Shown in pieces: positions 45,363 through 55,282 of a stretch of 64,000 nt of DNA. The stretch is from positions 124,001 to 188,000 of the forward strand of contig NZ_JHVB01000001.1 in NCBI RefSeq assembly GCF_000619925.1. Direction: 5' to 3'. Origin of the DNA: Treponema sp. C6A8. GTDB lineage: Bacteria; Spirochaetota; Spirochaetia; Treponematales; Treponemataceae. Made by a program: the position numbers and the translations under genes. Position 1 is the first letter of the stretch. Each line of letters begins with the position of its first letter. The notes under the pieces are model-generated. The model was not told the DNA's origin. It worked only from the letters and a program-made list of their open reading frames with translations, and did no database searches.

Positions 45363-46421
45363 TTATTGTTTTTCAAATCTTTGTATTAATTCAATATTAT
45401 ATTTATCAATATCAGTTAGCAAAGAATCGCTGTAGGCCGGGTTTCTTTCATACCATGTGTAACAATCCCAAAGCGACTGCAAGTCCACGCTTTTGAAAGT
45501 GTGGCCGTGGCGGGCGTAGATGGCGTTTCGCATCAGGCGGAGCTGGGATTTGTCCAAATCTTTTAAATCCGCTTCAGTGAGTTTTGAATCCAGCATGGAA
45601 AATTTTAAACCGTTGTAGGCAAAGTAGTCTTTCGGGCAGGAGGGATTTTTTAGCTGGTCTTGAGTTACAGACCTGTCGAGCAAATAACACTTCTGATTTT
45701 TATCCCAGTAAAAGAATGAATAGGATGAGTCATCTCCGTTTTTTACATCCATCATGTATTCCTGAAAAGTTTCCCATGCATCACAATCCTGATAAACTTT
45801 TCCAATCGTGTAAACGCAGATGCCACGCTTGCCGTTTACAATGCAGAATTTCACATCATCAAGAGAAATATAAAATTCAGATTGTACGCGGGGATTTTTT
45901 CCTGTGTAATAATATTCACCGCCGTCTGTATTATTGGCAACAATTTTTAAGCCTGGAAAAATCAGCTTGAAATATCCGGCTGACCACATATCTTCAATAT
46001 CATCTAATTTTCTGATTGTAATATGATTGTAGCCGTTATAGCCCTTGTAAAAAGCGACAGAAAGCTCCATGTAATCCAGATTTTCATCAAATGAAAAATC
46101 TCCGATTAAACAACTTGTTTCAGGAATATGATAAATATATTTTGGAATATTTGTCTCAGTTTTTTTTGATTTTCGAATATCATAATCAAATAAATTTTTT
46201 CCGTCAGAAACATATGTGTATATGCAGTTGTAGCCTACATCCAGAATTCCGATGCTGTAAGTCTCATTAAGAGGATGAATTTCTATATCTTCAGCATCCC
46301 ATCTGTTGTTATATCCGTTCATGTTTTTTTGTGAAATTATCCGCCTGAATTTTGAATCATCAAGTGAATAAACAGCCGAGCAAAAACAAATCAGAAGCAA
46401 TGTAAGAACTTTTCTTTTCAT
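45363..46421 (-). CDS. Secreted YARHG-domain protein, copy 2
   Basis: 352 aa with signal peptide MKRKVLTLLLICFCSAVYS. The N-terminal domain differs clearly from copy 1, while the last ~105 residues (from DQLKNPSCPKDYFAYNGLKF through NAIYARHGHTFKSVD to the end) are almost the same at both protein and DNA level. The gap to copy 1 is 11 bases. Tandem duplication followed by divergence of the N-terminus, or gene conversion of the C-terminus, explains this pattern. Confidence 0.85.
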   Translation of the reverse strand: MKRKVLTLLLICFCSAVYSLDDSKFRRIISQKNMNGYNNRWDAEDIEIHPLNETYSIGILDVGYNCIYTYVSDGKNLFDYDIRKSKKTETNIPKYIYHIPETSCLIGDFSFDENLDYMELSVAFYKGYNGYNHITIRKLDDIEDMWSAGYFKLIFPGLKIVANNTDGGEYYYTGKNPRVQSEFYISLDDVKFCIVNGKRGICVYTIGKVYQDCDAWETFQEYMMDVKNGDDSSYSFFYWDKNQKCYLLDRSVTQDQLKNPSCPKDYFAYNGLKFSMLDSKLTEADLKDLDKSQLRLMRNAIYARHGHTFKSVDLQSLWDCYTWYERNPAYSDSLLTDIDKYNIELIQRFEKQ

Positions 46422-46514
46422 ATTTTATATCTATTTTAATAAAGATTTGTCGTAATTTACAAGACTGTAATTTTTAGTTTATTATTGTAGTAAAAGTGTC
46501 GGAGGAAAAATAAT

Positions 46515-48788
46515 ATGAAAAAAAACATTTTATATGCCGGAATCATTTTTGCTTTTATCGCGCTATTTGCCGGCTGCAAAGAAAAAGCCGAAATTTCTGT
46601 GGCTGGATTAAAAATCAATACAGGATATGACAATACTCCAAAACTTTTTAAGACTCTGCCGGATGGCGAAGAAATTGGAAAGCTGGAAGCTGAAACAGAA
46701 TATACGATTGTAAAATCAGATGCCACTGGAGAAACTCTCCATATCAGAAATGAAGATAAGAGTGTAGACGGCTGGGTTTACACAAATGAGGTTATTGTAG
46801 ATAAAGAAGTTTATCTCCGCTACTTAAAACTCCTGCTTGAAGGAAACAAAACTGCTTATAATCTGGTACACAGCGTTGATGAAAATGCCCTTACCTTTGA
46901 AGAAAAGATGGAAGCTCTTCAGTTTATCATTGATTTTATAGGAAAAGATAAGTTTAAAGACTTTCATTTCCCGTGTGAAAACGGAGATGCTATTGACATG
47001 GCTTTCAGGTATACTTCACCATCCTGGGATACCGAACTTTCTGATCATACAACAAATCAAATTCATTTACTGGCAGATTGTGCCAACATAACTTTCCTTG
47101 ACTGGTATTATGCTTATGCTTCATCGCTTTATCAGTTCTTTCTAAAAGACAGTCAGGGGCTGACCTGCGAAATGAGGGCAATTAAAGCTCAGAATTATGA
47201 TGCCGTTCAGTATTATTTTCAAAAAGGCTTTCTGGAATATTATTATAAGCATAAATATAACACATTTGATTCCATGAAAGTCGCTGAACTTATAGCTACA
47301 GACAAAGATGATGAAGGACATGACCTTAATTATTATCTTTCTGAATGCACTGATGAAAATATCAAAAAGTTTGTAACTACAATGCGTTTTTCCATTCCTG
47401 ATATTTTTAATAATGGCAGTAATATAATTGAAAATAAAAAAAATGACACCATCTTTGATTTGATTAACCTTCTATACGCGCCTCTTCCTTATACAGCTTA
47501 CAATAATCAGGACGAGAAGTTTGCCTATGTTTATCTGGAAGACGATAACTGGGAAAAAGACTATGAGTCAAATTTAAATCTTCGAAGCGAAGCTGACACA
47601 GATTCAAAAGTTGTAGGCAGGCTCCCGTTTGGAACAAAAGTAGATATTCTTGATGTTAGCAGCGAAAAATCAGAAGTAGGAGAAATTAAAGATTACTGGT
47701 ATAAAGTTTCTGCAAACGGCAAAGAAGGCTGGTGTTTTGGTTCCTTCCTTGTTGTGCCGGTAAATTATGAAGATTTGGACAATTATCAGACGGCGATTTC
47801 TGAATATGAAGATGAAATACTTTCTGAGCGCCTGACACAAAACAGACGCAAATTTAAATGGCTTTATCAGTATAATTTTGAAAAAAGATGTTATTACACT
47901 GTCATGAAAGAAGCTAAGGTTTATACAGACAGCGAGAATTTCTTTATTGTAAAACCATTTGAAGAAGTAATGGTTCTTCAGAAAATTAAAACTGAAGATC
48001 AGGATTATTTCTATGATTACGGAGACTTGGACAGCAACTTCCCTTGCGATTTTTACAACCGTTACAATTATTATCTTGTCCTTGTCGATGATAAAGTGGG
48101 AATTATAGGCGGATCAGCCCTTGCTCATTGCAAAATGGATGTGCATATTGAAGCTTTTTCAGGTTCAGAACCGGATTTTGATATATATTATACTTATCTT
48201 GTAGATGAAGACTACTATAGTTATGGCGTTACAAGGCTTTACGCTGATTTATATGAAGCAAACCCAGAGTCTCACACCATTAGAAAGCTTAAGTATGGAA
48301 AACTTAGAGGTATGGAGCTTACTCTTAGCCCTGTTGACTGGGATATAATAGAAAATATGGAAACGCTTAGTGTCGATATAAGTTCATACCGTGAGTTTAC
48401 AACAAATTACACAAGTCTTGAAACTAATAAAAAAGAACTTAGATCATACTATTCTATAGTTTTTAATGTATCTGACTTCCATAATGACAGGGCTACAGAA
48501 AAATACATTGTTTTCACTGTAAACAAGAAGTATGGCATTGCATATGAAGGGGCAAGTTTTGCAAAAGATTATTCTAATGATTATAACAGCTCTCAGGGTG
48601 TTTATGGATATTTCACTTCTGAAGAAGGTCAAATGCCGGAAGTTACCTTTGGATATTATGGTTCCTATAAAGACTATGATGATGAATCATACGAGTACCA
48701 TCGATTTGTAAATGGTGTAATGGATCCGGTTGATTTCTTCTTTACCTTCGGCGAAGAAGAGTCTTGTCCATACTTGCCGGAATGGTAA
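46515..48788 (+). CDS. SH3-domain lipoprotein
   Basis: 757 aa. Lipoprotein signal ending ALFAGC. Two bacterial SH3-like regions can be seen: residues ~38-95 (TEYTIVKSDATGETLHIRNE, then VDGWVYTNEV) and ~350-415 (NLNLRSEADTDSKVVGRLPF, then EGWCFGSFL). The rest is acidic and aromatic-rich, with no catalytic motif. SH3b domains usually bind peptidoglycan or peptides, so this is likely an envelope protein. Divergent from the YARHG genes, with 93 bases between. Confidence 0.78.
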   Translation: MKKNILYAGIIFAFIALFAGCKEKAEISVAGLKINTGYDNTPKLFKTLPDGEEIGKLEAETEYTIVKSDATGETLHIRNEDKSVDGWVYTNEVIVDKEVYLRYLKLLLEGNKTAYNLVHSVDENALTFEEKMEALQFIIDFIGKDKFKDFHFPCENGDAIDMAFRYTSPSWDTELSDHTTNQIHLLADCANITFLDWYYAYASSLYQFFLKDSQGLTCEMRAIKAQNYDAVQYYFQKGFLEYYYKHKYNTFDSMKVAELIATDKDDEGHDLNYYLSECTDENIKKFVTTMRFSIPDIFNNGSNIIENKKNDTIFDLINLLYAPLPYTAYNNQDEKFAYVYLEDDNWEKDYESNLNLRSEADTDSKVVGRLPFGTKVDILDVSSEKSEVGEIKDYWYKVSANGKEGWCFGSFLVVPVNYEDLDNYQTAISEYEDEILSERLTQNRRKFKWLYQYNFEKRCYYTVMKEAKVYTDSENFFIVKPFEEVMVLQKIKTEDQDYFYDYGDLDSNFPCDFYNRYNYYLVLVDDKVGIIGGSALAHCKMDVHIEAFSGSEPDFDIYYTYLVDEDYYSYGVTRLYADLYEANPESHTIRKLKYGKLRGMELTLSPVDWDIIENMETLSVDISSYREFTTNYTSLETNKKELRSYYSIVFNVSDFHNDRATEKYIVFTVNKKYGIAYEGASFAKDYSNDYNSSQGVYGYFTSEEGQMPEVTFGYYGSYKDYDDESYEYHRFVNGVMDPVDFFFTFGEEESCPYLPEW

Positions 48789-48803
48789 AAAGAATTTTTC
48801 TTC

Positions 48804-49925
48804 CTAAACTCCAATTTCCTTAATAACGCCGATAAGTTCCTGAACTGTAGTATTCCAGTTAAACTTGCCGGCCTGAACAAGGCCCAGGTCTACCATGCGG
48901 ATTCTAAGTTCTTTATCTTCTATGATTCTCTGCATTGAAGAAGCAATTTCTTCAGGCTTGTCGGAATTAAAATAGAGTGGGGCATGACCGCCAACTTCTT
49001 TAAGGGCGCCGGATTTAGAACACAAAACCGGGATTCCGCAGGCCATGGCTTCAAGAACAGGAAGTCCGATTCCTTCATTTACAGCCGGGAAAATGCAGGC
49101 TTCAGCGCCGGTGTACAAAGTGGCAAAGCTTTCGTGAGGGAAAAAGCCTGTAAGGAAAATGTCCGAGGCAAATTCGCTTTTAAAAACAGCGTCGTGGATT
49201 TCTTTAGAAAAGTCACCGTCTTCGCCAGCCAGAACAAGGCGGTGAGGAAGTCCTGTGTTTTTCTTGAAAATCTCAAAGGCCTTGATAAGCTCCAGGTGCT
49301 TTTTATTTTTATCAGAAAGTTTTGAGCCGTAAATAAAGTAAGGGCGTTTAATAGAAAAAGGACTTACTTCAACAGCTTCTTCATCATCAATGGGTTTCGG
49401 GAAGAAGATCTTATGGTCAATTCCGTTGTAAATTACGCGGATTTTTTCTTCCGGGATTCCAAGCTTTGTTAAATCCTTTTTAATGTATTCAGTTCCTGCA
49501 ATAATCAGCTTTACCTTTGAAAGACCGTGCTTCAAAAGCTTTTTGTGGATAAAGTTCATCTTTTCAATAGAAGAAGAAAGAACTGTGTTTACCAGCGCGA
49601 TTCCGTTCTTAATGAAAGTGAAGGGGAAAACCTTTGAAACTGCAGGGTAAATTACCAGGTCATAGGCATTCATCATCACAAAGAATTTAATTCCGCTTCT
49701 GTGATGCCATGACTGCTCTGCCTTTGGATTGTCTGCAATATTTACAGCCTGATAGCTGAATCCATTATTTGAAGTAAATGTAAAACGGTCTGTTTCTGAG
49801 CCAAAAAGTTCGAACTGTATGTCTTTATCTGTTGACGGAAGATTTGAAGTCAAATAAAAAAGACAGGAACCAAGTCCCGATCTTCCGTGGTCACAGCCGA
49901 ACGTATCGATGCCAACTTTAATCAT
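48804..49925 (-). CDS. Family 4 glycosyltransferase
   Basis: 373 aa. GT-B fold: N-terminal DTFGCDHGRSGLGSCLFYL near 7-25, linker VIYNGIDHKIFFPKP near 163-177, and donor site EACIFPAVNEGIGLPVLEAM, the EX7E-type motif, near 281-300. Unlike the cluster at 0-4 kb, it stands alone, convergent with an SH3 lipoprotein gene and divergent from a helicase gene, and has ordinary codon use. Substrate unknown. Confidence 0.85.
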   Translation of the reverse strand: MIKVGIDTFGCDHGRSGLGSCLFYLTSNLPSTDKDIQFELFGSETDRFTFTSNNGFSYQAVNIADNPKAEQSWHHRSGIKFFVMMNAYDLVIYPAVSKVFPFTFIKNGIALVNTVLSSSIEKMNFIHKKLLKHGLSKVKLIIAGTEYIKKDLTKLGIPEEKIRVIYNGIDHKIFFPKPIDDEEAVEVSPFSIKRPYFIYGSKLSDKNKKHLELIKAFEIFKKNTGLPHRLVLAGEDGDFSKEIHDAVFKSEFASDIFLTGFFPHESFATLYTGAEACIFPAVNEGIGLPVLEAMACGIPVLCSKSGALKEVGGHAPLYFNSDKPEEIASSMQRIIEDKELRIRMVDLGLVQAGKFNWNTTVQELIGVIKEIGV

Positions 49926-49972
49926 TCTTCTATTCTATCATTTTTTGCCTCTGTATGCTATATTTTAGGAGT

Positions 49973-51163
49973 ATGAAAAACGCATTCACTTTATTATCAG
50001 AAAATCTTAATCAGAAGCTGGCAGGCCTTGGAATTAAAGAGCCTACTGCCGTTCAGAACGAAATTATTCCCCGCATTTTGGAAAAAAAGAATGTGATTTT
50101 TCAGTCAGAAACTGGAACTGGAAAAACCTTTGCATACCTTTTGCCCCTTATTCAGAACTATGATGAAGGAGAAGGCACGTCTTGCGACGTGCGCAATAAC
50201 GAAAATTGCAATGCACCTTTAGGTGCTGGTGCGGCGCGGAATACCGCCGATGGTGTTAAGATTTTAATAGCCGCACCAACTTTTGAATTGGCTTCACAGA
50301 TTAATCAGGCCGCTAAGCAGATTACAGAAAAGAAAACGGCTCTCTTCATCGGCGGCGCCCCGATAAAACGCCAGATAGAAACCTTGAAGGAAAAGCCTTT
50401 TCTGGTAATCGGAACTCCGGCCCGCCTGGTAGAACTTATCCGCCTTAAAAAGCTTAAAATCAGCGCTCTTAAGGCAATTGTTTTTGATGAAACTGACCGC
50501 CTTGTACGCAAGGAACTTTTTGAAGAATCTGATGCCCTCCGACTTTTGGTTCCAAAAGAAACTCAGGTTATTGCCTGCACTGCAACCTTGAATAAGCAGA
50601 CAAAAATCTTTTTTGCAGGCATTGAAAATGTCGTTCTTCCTGCAGAAGACGTTCTTCGCAAGCGCATTACTCACTGGGCAATTTATGCAGAAAACCGCGA
50701 TAAAATTGAAACACTTCGTAAGTTTATTGCAGCCTGCGATTTCCAGAAGATTTTGATTTTTACAAGCAGGGCAGACCAGGTAGAAAATATTTATTCAAAG
50801 CTTAAGTTCAAGAAGGTTGACTGCATGGCTTTGCACGCCAAGGCAGACAAGCAGCTTCGTAAAGCCGCTATCGACAAGTTTAGAAGCGGGAAGTGTAAGA
50901 TTTTAATTACAAGTGACCTTGCAGCCCGCGGTCTTGATATTGCAAATATTTCTCACGTTGTTCAGATGGATTTACCGGAAGATGAGGATTTCTTTATCCA
51001 CCGCAGCGGCCGTACAGCCCGCGCCGGAAAATCTGGAATAAACGTAGTTATTGGTGATGAATACGAAATGCGAAAATACGCCGCCCTGGAAAAGAAGCTT
51101 GGAATTGTAGTTTATCCTAAGGAAATCTACGACGGAAAGATTATCTCTCCTAAAATGGACTAG
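49973..51163 (+). CDS. DEAD-box-type RNA helicase
   Basis: About 396 aa from ATG 49973, with TAGGAG just upstream; an in-frame start at 49955 would add six residues. Helicase motifs: PTAVQNEIIPRI (Q), SETGTGKT (I), APTFELASQ (Ia), FDETD (II, DETD instead of DEAD), CTATL (III), then RGLDIANISHVVQMD (V) and HRSGRTARAG (VI). It unwinds RNA duplexes. Between motifs I and Ia it carries about 28 extra residues encoded by a GC-rich triple-hairpin DNA segment. The stop codon is part of a CACAGAT repeat. Confidence 0.92.
   Translation: MKNAFTLLSENLNQKLAGLGIKEPTAVQNEIIPRILEKKNVIFQSETGTGKTFAYLLPLIQNYDEGEGTSCDVRNNENCNAPLGAGAARNTADGVKILIAAPTFELASQINQAAKQITEKKTALFIGGAPIKRQIETLKEKPFLVIGTPARLVELIRLKKLKISALKAIVFDETDRLVRKELFEESDALRLLVPKETQVIACTATLNKQTKIFFAGIENVVLPAEDVLRKRITHWAIYAENRDKIETLRKFIAACDFQKILIFTSRADQVENIYSKLKFKKVDCMALHAKADKQLRKAAIDKFRSGKCKILITSDLAARGLDIANISHVVQMDLPEDEDFFIHRSGRTARAGKSGINVVIGDEYEMRKYAALEKKLGIVVYPKEIYDGKIISPKMD
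50175..50249. repeat. Triple-hairpin in-frame insert in the helicase gene
   Basis: Three adjacent inverted repeats: GCACGTC-TTGC-GACGTGC (50175-50192), GCACCT-TT-AGGTGC (50213-50226) and CGGCG-N8-CGCCG (50232-50249). GC content is well above the flanking coding sequence. The segment keeps the frame and adds residues such as TSCDVRNNENCNAPL to a surface loop of the helicase. Confidence 0.7.
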
Positions 51164-51267
51164 CCACAGATGGGACACAGATAAACACAGATGATATAAA
51201 AAAAAGCGATGAAGTTTTAATCTTTCATCGCTTTTTATCTGTGTAAATCTGTGTGTATCTGTGGCTA
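51161..51267. repeat. CACAGAT palindromic repeat, copy with inner terminator
   Basis: Left arm from TAGCCACAGAT (51161) with CACAGAT units, right arm ATCTGTGGCTA ending at 51267. Inside lies a perfect 13-bp stem (AAAAAGCGATGAA 51201-51213 / TTCATCGCTTTTT 51224-51236), a bidirectional terminator between the convergent helicase and clpX genes. The first three bases are the helicase stop codon TAG. Confidence 0.9.
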
Positions 51268-51272
51268 TTTTT

Positions 51273-52547
51273 CTAAGCCGACTCAATCTGATTTGACTGT
51301 TTATTAATCAGCTTCATCACATCCTGTTCTTTCTGTAAAACTACATCTTTTGTAATCTTAACAGATTTCTTACCTTCAATATCAGGAACTTCAAACATGA
51401 TGTCCATAAGCATCTTTTCTACGATTGTACGAAGTCCGCGCGCACCTGTTTTCTGGCGGATAGCTTCGGCGGCAATTTCCTTGATTGCGTCGTCTTCAAA
51501 TGAAAGATCAACGTCATCAATCTTAAAGCTTGCCTGGAACTGCTTTGTGATGGCATTTTTAGGCTCTGTAAGAACAGAAACAAGATCATCCTGTGTGAGC
51601 TCTTTAAGGGCACATGTAATAGGCATACGACCGATAAGTTCAGGAATAAGTCCGAATTTTACAAGGTCGTCCGGTGTTACCTGTGAAAGAAGCTTCATCT
51701 TCTGACTTTCGTCCATCTGTCCGATGTTTGAACCAAAGCCCATAGAATGAGCGTAAACACGCTGTTCAACAATCTTATCAAGACCAACAAAGGCACCGCC
51801 AAGAATAAAGAGGATGTTTGTTGTATCAATCTGAAGCATTTCCTGGTTAGGATGCTTTCTTCCGCCCTGAGGTGGAACGCTTGCAACTGTACCTTCGATA
51901 ATCTTCAAAAGTGCCTGCTGAACACCTTCACCGCTTACATCGCGGGTAATAGATGTGTTTTCAGACTTGCGGGCAATCTTATCAATTTCATCAATAAAGA
52001 TGATTCCGCGTTCTGCAGCTTCAATGTTTCCGTCTGCAGCATTAATCAGTTTAAGAAGAACGTTTTCTACGTCTTCACCAACATAACCTGCTTCTGTAAG
52101 GGTTGTGGCGTCGGCAATGGCAAATGGAACCTTAAGCTTCTGAGCAAGTGTTTTTGCAAGAAGAGTTTTTCCGCTTCCTGTTGGTCCAATCAAAAGAACG
52201 TTTGATTTTTCAATTTTAACGGCATTTTCTTCTGTCTGAAGAGCCTGTGCCGAAGACATTCTCTTGTAGTGGTTGTAAACGGCAACAGAAAGAACTTTTT
52301 TTGCGTCATCCTGGCCAACAACATACTGGTCAAGGTAAGCTTTAAATTCTTTAGGAGTAGGAACGTTATCCAGTTCAATTGGAAGAACGTCAGCTGCCTG
52401 CTGTTCAAGAATTCCTGCGCAGATTGCAACACACTTGTCACAGATAAAAGAGTTTCCAGAAGGTCCGGAAATCAATTTTCTGTCTTTACCGGCTGTGCTG
52501 CCGCAGAAAAAACAATATTTATCGTTAGGTGTACTAAAAAGACCCAT
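51273..52547 (-). CDS. clpX: ClpX, ATPase subunit of Clp protease
   Basis: 424 aa. N-terminal C4 zinc finger (CFFCG near residue 12 and CDKC near 37). Walker [16 protein letters not shown] near 116-130, Walker [16 protein letters not shown] near 182-196, sensor region [14 protein letters not shown], and IGF-type ClpP-docking loop seen as LGFSN-like sequence MGFGSNIG. It unfolds tagged proteins and feeds ClpP. 28 bases downstream of clpP. Confidence 0.96.
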   Translation of the reverse strand: MGLFSTPNDKYCFFCGSTAGKDRKLISGPSGNSFICDKCVAICAGILEQQAADVLPIELDNVPTPKEFKAYLDQYVVGQDDAKKVLSVAVYNHYKRMSSAQALQTEENAVKIEKSNVLLIGPTGSGKTLLAKTLAQKLKVPFAIADATTLTEAGYVGEDVENVLLKLINAADGNIEAAERGIIFIDEIDKIARKSENTSITRDVSGEGVQQALLKIIEGTVASVPPQGGRKHPNQEMLQIDTTNILFILGGAFVGLDKIVEQRVYAHSMGFGSNIGQMDESQKMKLLSQVTPDDLVKFGLIPELIGRMPITCALKELTQDDLVSVLTEPKNAITKQFQASFKIDDVDLSFEDDAIKEIAAEAIRQKTGARGLRTIVEKMLMDIMFEVPDIEGKKSVKITKDVVLQKEQDVMKLINKQSNQIESA

Positions 52548-52575
52548 CGCTTATCTCCACTTATAGATTTATGAT

Positions 52576-53175
52576 TTATTTTCTAGATGGCATTACGTGA
52601 TCTACAATTCCGTAAGCAAGCGCGTCCTGAGCTGACATGTAGTAATCGCGTTCCATATCTTTTGCAACTTCTTCAATTGATTTTTTTGTATGATGTGCAA
52701 AATATTCAATAGAAAGTTTTTTAAGTCTGATGATTTCCTTTGCCTGGATGGAAATATCACTTTCCTGTCCCTGAACTCCGCCCCATGGCTGATGAATCAT
52801 TACGCGGCTTGAAGGAAGGGCATAGCGTTTTCCGGCTGTACCGCCTGCAAGAAGGATAGCGCCCATAGAAGCTGCCTGTCCCATACAGATTGTCTGAATG
52901 TCGCATTTTACGTACTGCATTGTATCGTAGATAGCAAGGCCTGCTGTTACGCTTCCTCCAGGTGAGTTGATGTAAACACTGATATCTTTATCTGGATTTT
53001 CTGATTCAAGGAAAAGAATCTGAGCTACAGCAAGGTCAGCTGTTGCATCGTTAATTTCGCCGTCAATAAAAACGATTCTGTCTTTTAAAAGGCGAGAAAA
53101 AATATCGTAAGTTCGCTCTCCGTTTCCGGTCTTTTCTACAACGTAAGGTACAAGAGTGTTCTGCTGTTCGTTCAT
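52576..53175 (-). CDS. clpP: ClpP, protease subunit
   Basis: 199 aa, normal size. Catalytic Ser in [11 protein letters not shown], His in MIHQPWGG, and Asp of the [18 protein letters not shown] region. [20 protein letters not shown] is the family signature. Serine peptidase forming the ClpXP chamber. Preceded by AGGATG and by an AT-rich promoter region after the tig terminator, so it can be transcribed apart from tig. Confidence 0.96.
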   Translation of the reverse strand: MNEQQNTLVPYVVEKTGNGERTYDIFSRLLKDRIVFIDGEINDATADLAVAQILFLESENPDKDISVYINSPGGSVTAGLAIYDTMQYVKCDIQTICMGQAASMGAILLAGGTAGKRYALPSSRVMIHQPWGGVQGQESDISIQAKEIIRLKKLSIEYFAHHTKKSIEEVAKDMERDYYMSAQDALAYGIVDHVMPSRK

Positions 53176-53263
53176 AAAATCATCCTGTTATGAAAAATAA
53201 AATTTCGTACTTTATTAATATAATGAAAAATTCTAAAAAAGGGTAGTGATATTATAAAATAGA

Positions 53264-53300
53264 TAAAAAAAATCCCCCGAGATTTTCGCCCGGAGGATTC
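53264..53300 (-). terminator. Terminator after tig
   Basis: On the minus strand AATCCTCCGGG pairs with CTCGGGGGATT (11 pairs, two G-T), followed by seven T. It lies 21 bases past the tig stop and separates tig from clpP. Confidence 0.88.
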
Positions 53301-53320
53301 TTCTTCACTAAGTTTTAAAC

Positions 53321-54673
53321 TTAGTTATTTGCGAACAATTCTTTGAAAGTAAGTTTGTCGCCCTTAGCAACTTTTACTTCCTTGTAAAGTTCGTCATAAA
53401 GTTTGTTCTCTTTTGTATCGTCAATAAGATATTCTTTTGCGCGAGCGTCAGAATAGTGCTTTTTAACTTCTTCTACAGTCAAACCGCCTTCTTCAGCGAT
53501 TTTTGCATACTGTGCTTCAATTTCTTCTGGAGTAACGCTGATGTTGCGTTCTTTAAGAAGTGAATCAACGATGATTCTAGATTTAAGCATTTTTTCGCTG
53601 TCGCCAGTCCACTGTGTAAGCATAGCTTCTTTTGTCTGGCCGCTTGCTGTAACCATCTTTTCAAGCTGCTCTGGGCTTGTCTGGAACTGCTGAGCCATCA
53701 TTCTCCAGCGTCCGTCAAGTTCTGCAGCGAGCATTGAAGCTGGGATGTCGAACTTGTTCTTTTCTACAAGCTGTTCAAGAAGTGAGTTGTTCTTCATCTC
53801 ACGAACACGGCGGTTCTTTGCAGCTTCCATGTTGCGGCTGATGTCAGCTTTCATGTCTGCAAGAGTCTTGTATTTAGCGTTGCAGTCCTGTGCAAAATCA
53901 TCATCCAGAGCCGGGAGATCGCGAACTTTTACTGCTGTAACAGTTACGCTGAGTTTTACAGTTTTTCCTGCAAGGTCAGAATCTTCGTAATCTTTCTTGA
54001 AAGATTTTGTGATTTCTTTAGTTTCGTCTTTCTTCATACCGATGATTTCGTCATCGATTTTGTAGAGGTTCTCACCACTTCCAACTGTGAATACATAATC
54101 CTGGCGTTTTGAACCGGCGATTTCTTTTCCGTCTTCACCGATTTCTGAGTAGTTGATTGTTACGATGTTGTCTTTTGCAACAACTCCGTCTTTTTTATCA
54201 ACAACCAAAGCGTTGCGTTCCTGCATAGCCTTGAGCTCGTCGTTCAAGTCTGCGTCAGAAATTGTAACCTGAGGTTCTTTTACTGTAATTCCAGAGAAGT
54301 CTTTTACTGAAACTTTTGGGAATACATCGTAAGTTACTGTATATGTAAGGTCTTTTGTTACATCCAGTTCAGGAGCCTTGTCCATAACTGGCTGTGCATA
54401 TGGAAGAGGGCGGTTTTCTGTTTCTTTTTCGAAGATTTCGTTCAATGAAGAATCGATAAGCTCTCCGAGTGCGTCAGCCTTAAGGGAATCACCATATTTG
54501 CGCTCAAGAACATTTGCCGGAACGTGACCTTTGCGGAAGCCAGGAATCTGTGCGTTTTTAACATACTTTGACAAAGTAGATTTGTAAGACTGCTCTACGT
54601 CAGCTTTTGCAATTGTTACTGTCAGTTTTACTGCAGATTTTTCCAAATTTGTGAATTCTTTTGTAAGTTTCAC
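53321..54673 (-). CDS. tig: Trigger factor
   Basis: 450 aa. Ribosome-associated chaperone with peptidyl-prolyl isomerase domain. Ribosome-binding signature GFRKGHVPANVLERKYG near residues 40-56; PPIase/FKBP domain near 150-240 (EIAGSKRQDYVFTVGSGENL); C-terminal helical arms to ELFANN. The order tig-clpP-clpX is the common bacterial layout. Confidence 0.95.
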   Translation of the reverse strand: MKLTKEFTNLEKSAVKLTVTIAKADVEQSYKSTLSKYVKNAQIPGFRKGHVPANVLERKYGDSLKADALGELIDSSLNEIFEKETENRPLPYAQPVMDKAPELDVTKDLTYTVTYDVFPKVSVKDFSGITVKEPQVTISDADLNDELKAMQERNALVVDKKDGVVAKDNIVTINYSEIGEDGKEIAGSKRQDYVFTVGSGENLYKIDDEIIGMKKDETKEITKSFKKDYEDSDLAGKTVKLSVTVTAVKVRDLPALDDDFAQDCNAKYKTLADMKADISRNMEAAKNRRVREMKNNSLLEQLVEKNKFDIPASMLAAELDGRWRMMAQQFQTSPEQLEKMVTASGQTKEAMLTQWTGDSEKMLKSRIIVDSLLKERNISVTPEEIEAQYAKIAEEGGLTVEEVKKHYSDARAKEYLIDDTKENKLYDELYKEVKVAKGDKLTFKELFANN

Positions 54674-54729
54674 GGTGGTAACCCCTTAAATAAAATTAAC
54701 TGCCGGCAGGCAGTAAAGTTCAAAATTAT

Positions 54730-54769
54730 AAAAAAAAAAGCGGTTCAGATTTATAACTGAATCGCTTTT
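54730..54769 (-). terminator. Terminator of the tRNA array
   Basis: On the minus strand AAAAGCGATTCAG and CTGAACCGCTTTT pair around an 8-base loop and run into T. It closes the tRNA-Lys-Leu-Gly-Gly transcript before the tig gene. Confidence 0.88.
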
Positions 54770-54779
54770 CTTAATTTAG

Positions 54780-54851
54780 AGCGGAAAACGGGAGTCGGAC
54801 CCGCGACATCCACCTTGGCAAGGTGGCGCTCTACCACTGAGCTATTTCCGC
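54780..54851 (-). tRNA. tRNA-Gly (anticodon GCC), copy 2
   Basis: Minus strand, 72 bases: acceptor GCGGAAA/TTTTCCGC, anticodon arm CCACCTTGCCAAGGTGG with GCC, T arm GCGGGTCCGACTCCCG. Identical to the copy at 54887, 35 bases away. CCA not encoded. Confidence 0.95.
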
Positions 54852-54886
54852 AAAGCTTTATGCGTTTTCAGGTCTCTGAAAAGTAG

Positions 54887-54958
54887 AGCGGAAAACGGGA
54901 GTCGGACCCGCGACATCCACCTTGGCAAGGTGGCGCTCTACCACTGAGCTATTTCCGC
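54887..54958 (-). tRNA. tRNA-Gly (anticodon GCC), copy 1
   Basis: Minus strand; the same 72-base sequence and cloverleaf as the copy at 54780. A tandem duplication of a heavily used isoacceptor. Confidence 0.95.
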
Positions 54959-54996
54959 AAGTTTTGTTTCCTTTGCAAATGTCCAGGAAAGACAAT

Positions 54997-55076
54997 TGCG
55001 AGAGGAGGGACTTGAACCCTCACGCCGAAGCACTAGATCCTAAGTCTAGCGTGTATGCCAATTTCACCACTCTCGC
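54997..55076 (-). tRNA. tRNA-Leu (anticodon TAG)
   Basis: Minus strand, class II tRNA with acceptor GCGAGAG/CTCTCGC, anticodon stem-loop CTAGACTTAGGATCTAG with TAG, a variable arm around TGCTTCGGCG, and T arm GAGGGTTCAAGTCCCTC. Confidence 0.93.
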
Positions 55077-55103
55077 GTGATTTAAGGCCAAGCCTTTCTT
55101 TGA

Positions 55104-55176
55104 TGAGCGACCGGGGGATCGAACCCCGGACCCACAGATTAAGAGTCTGTTGCTCTACCAGCTGAGCTAGTCGCCC
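55104..55176 (-). tRNA. tRNA-Lys (anticodon CTT)
   Basis: Minus strand: acceptor GGGCGAC/GTCGCTC, D arm AGCTCAGCTGGTAGAGC, anticodon stem-loop CAGACTCTTAATCTG with CTT, T arm CGGGGTTCGATCCCCG. Confidence 0.94.
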
Positions 55177-55282
55177 GAAGTGATTAGTAATATAACAAAT
55201 CGACGCATTTTGTTCAAGAGGGTAATTCTTGATTTTTCAAAAATTGTTGATTTTTTTTATTCACGACTTTTTGAGTGCCGTT

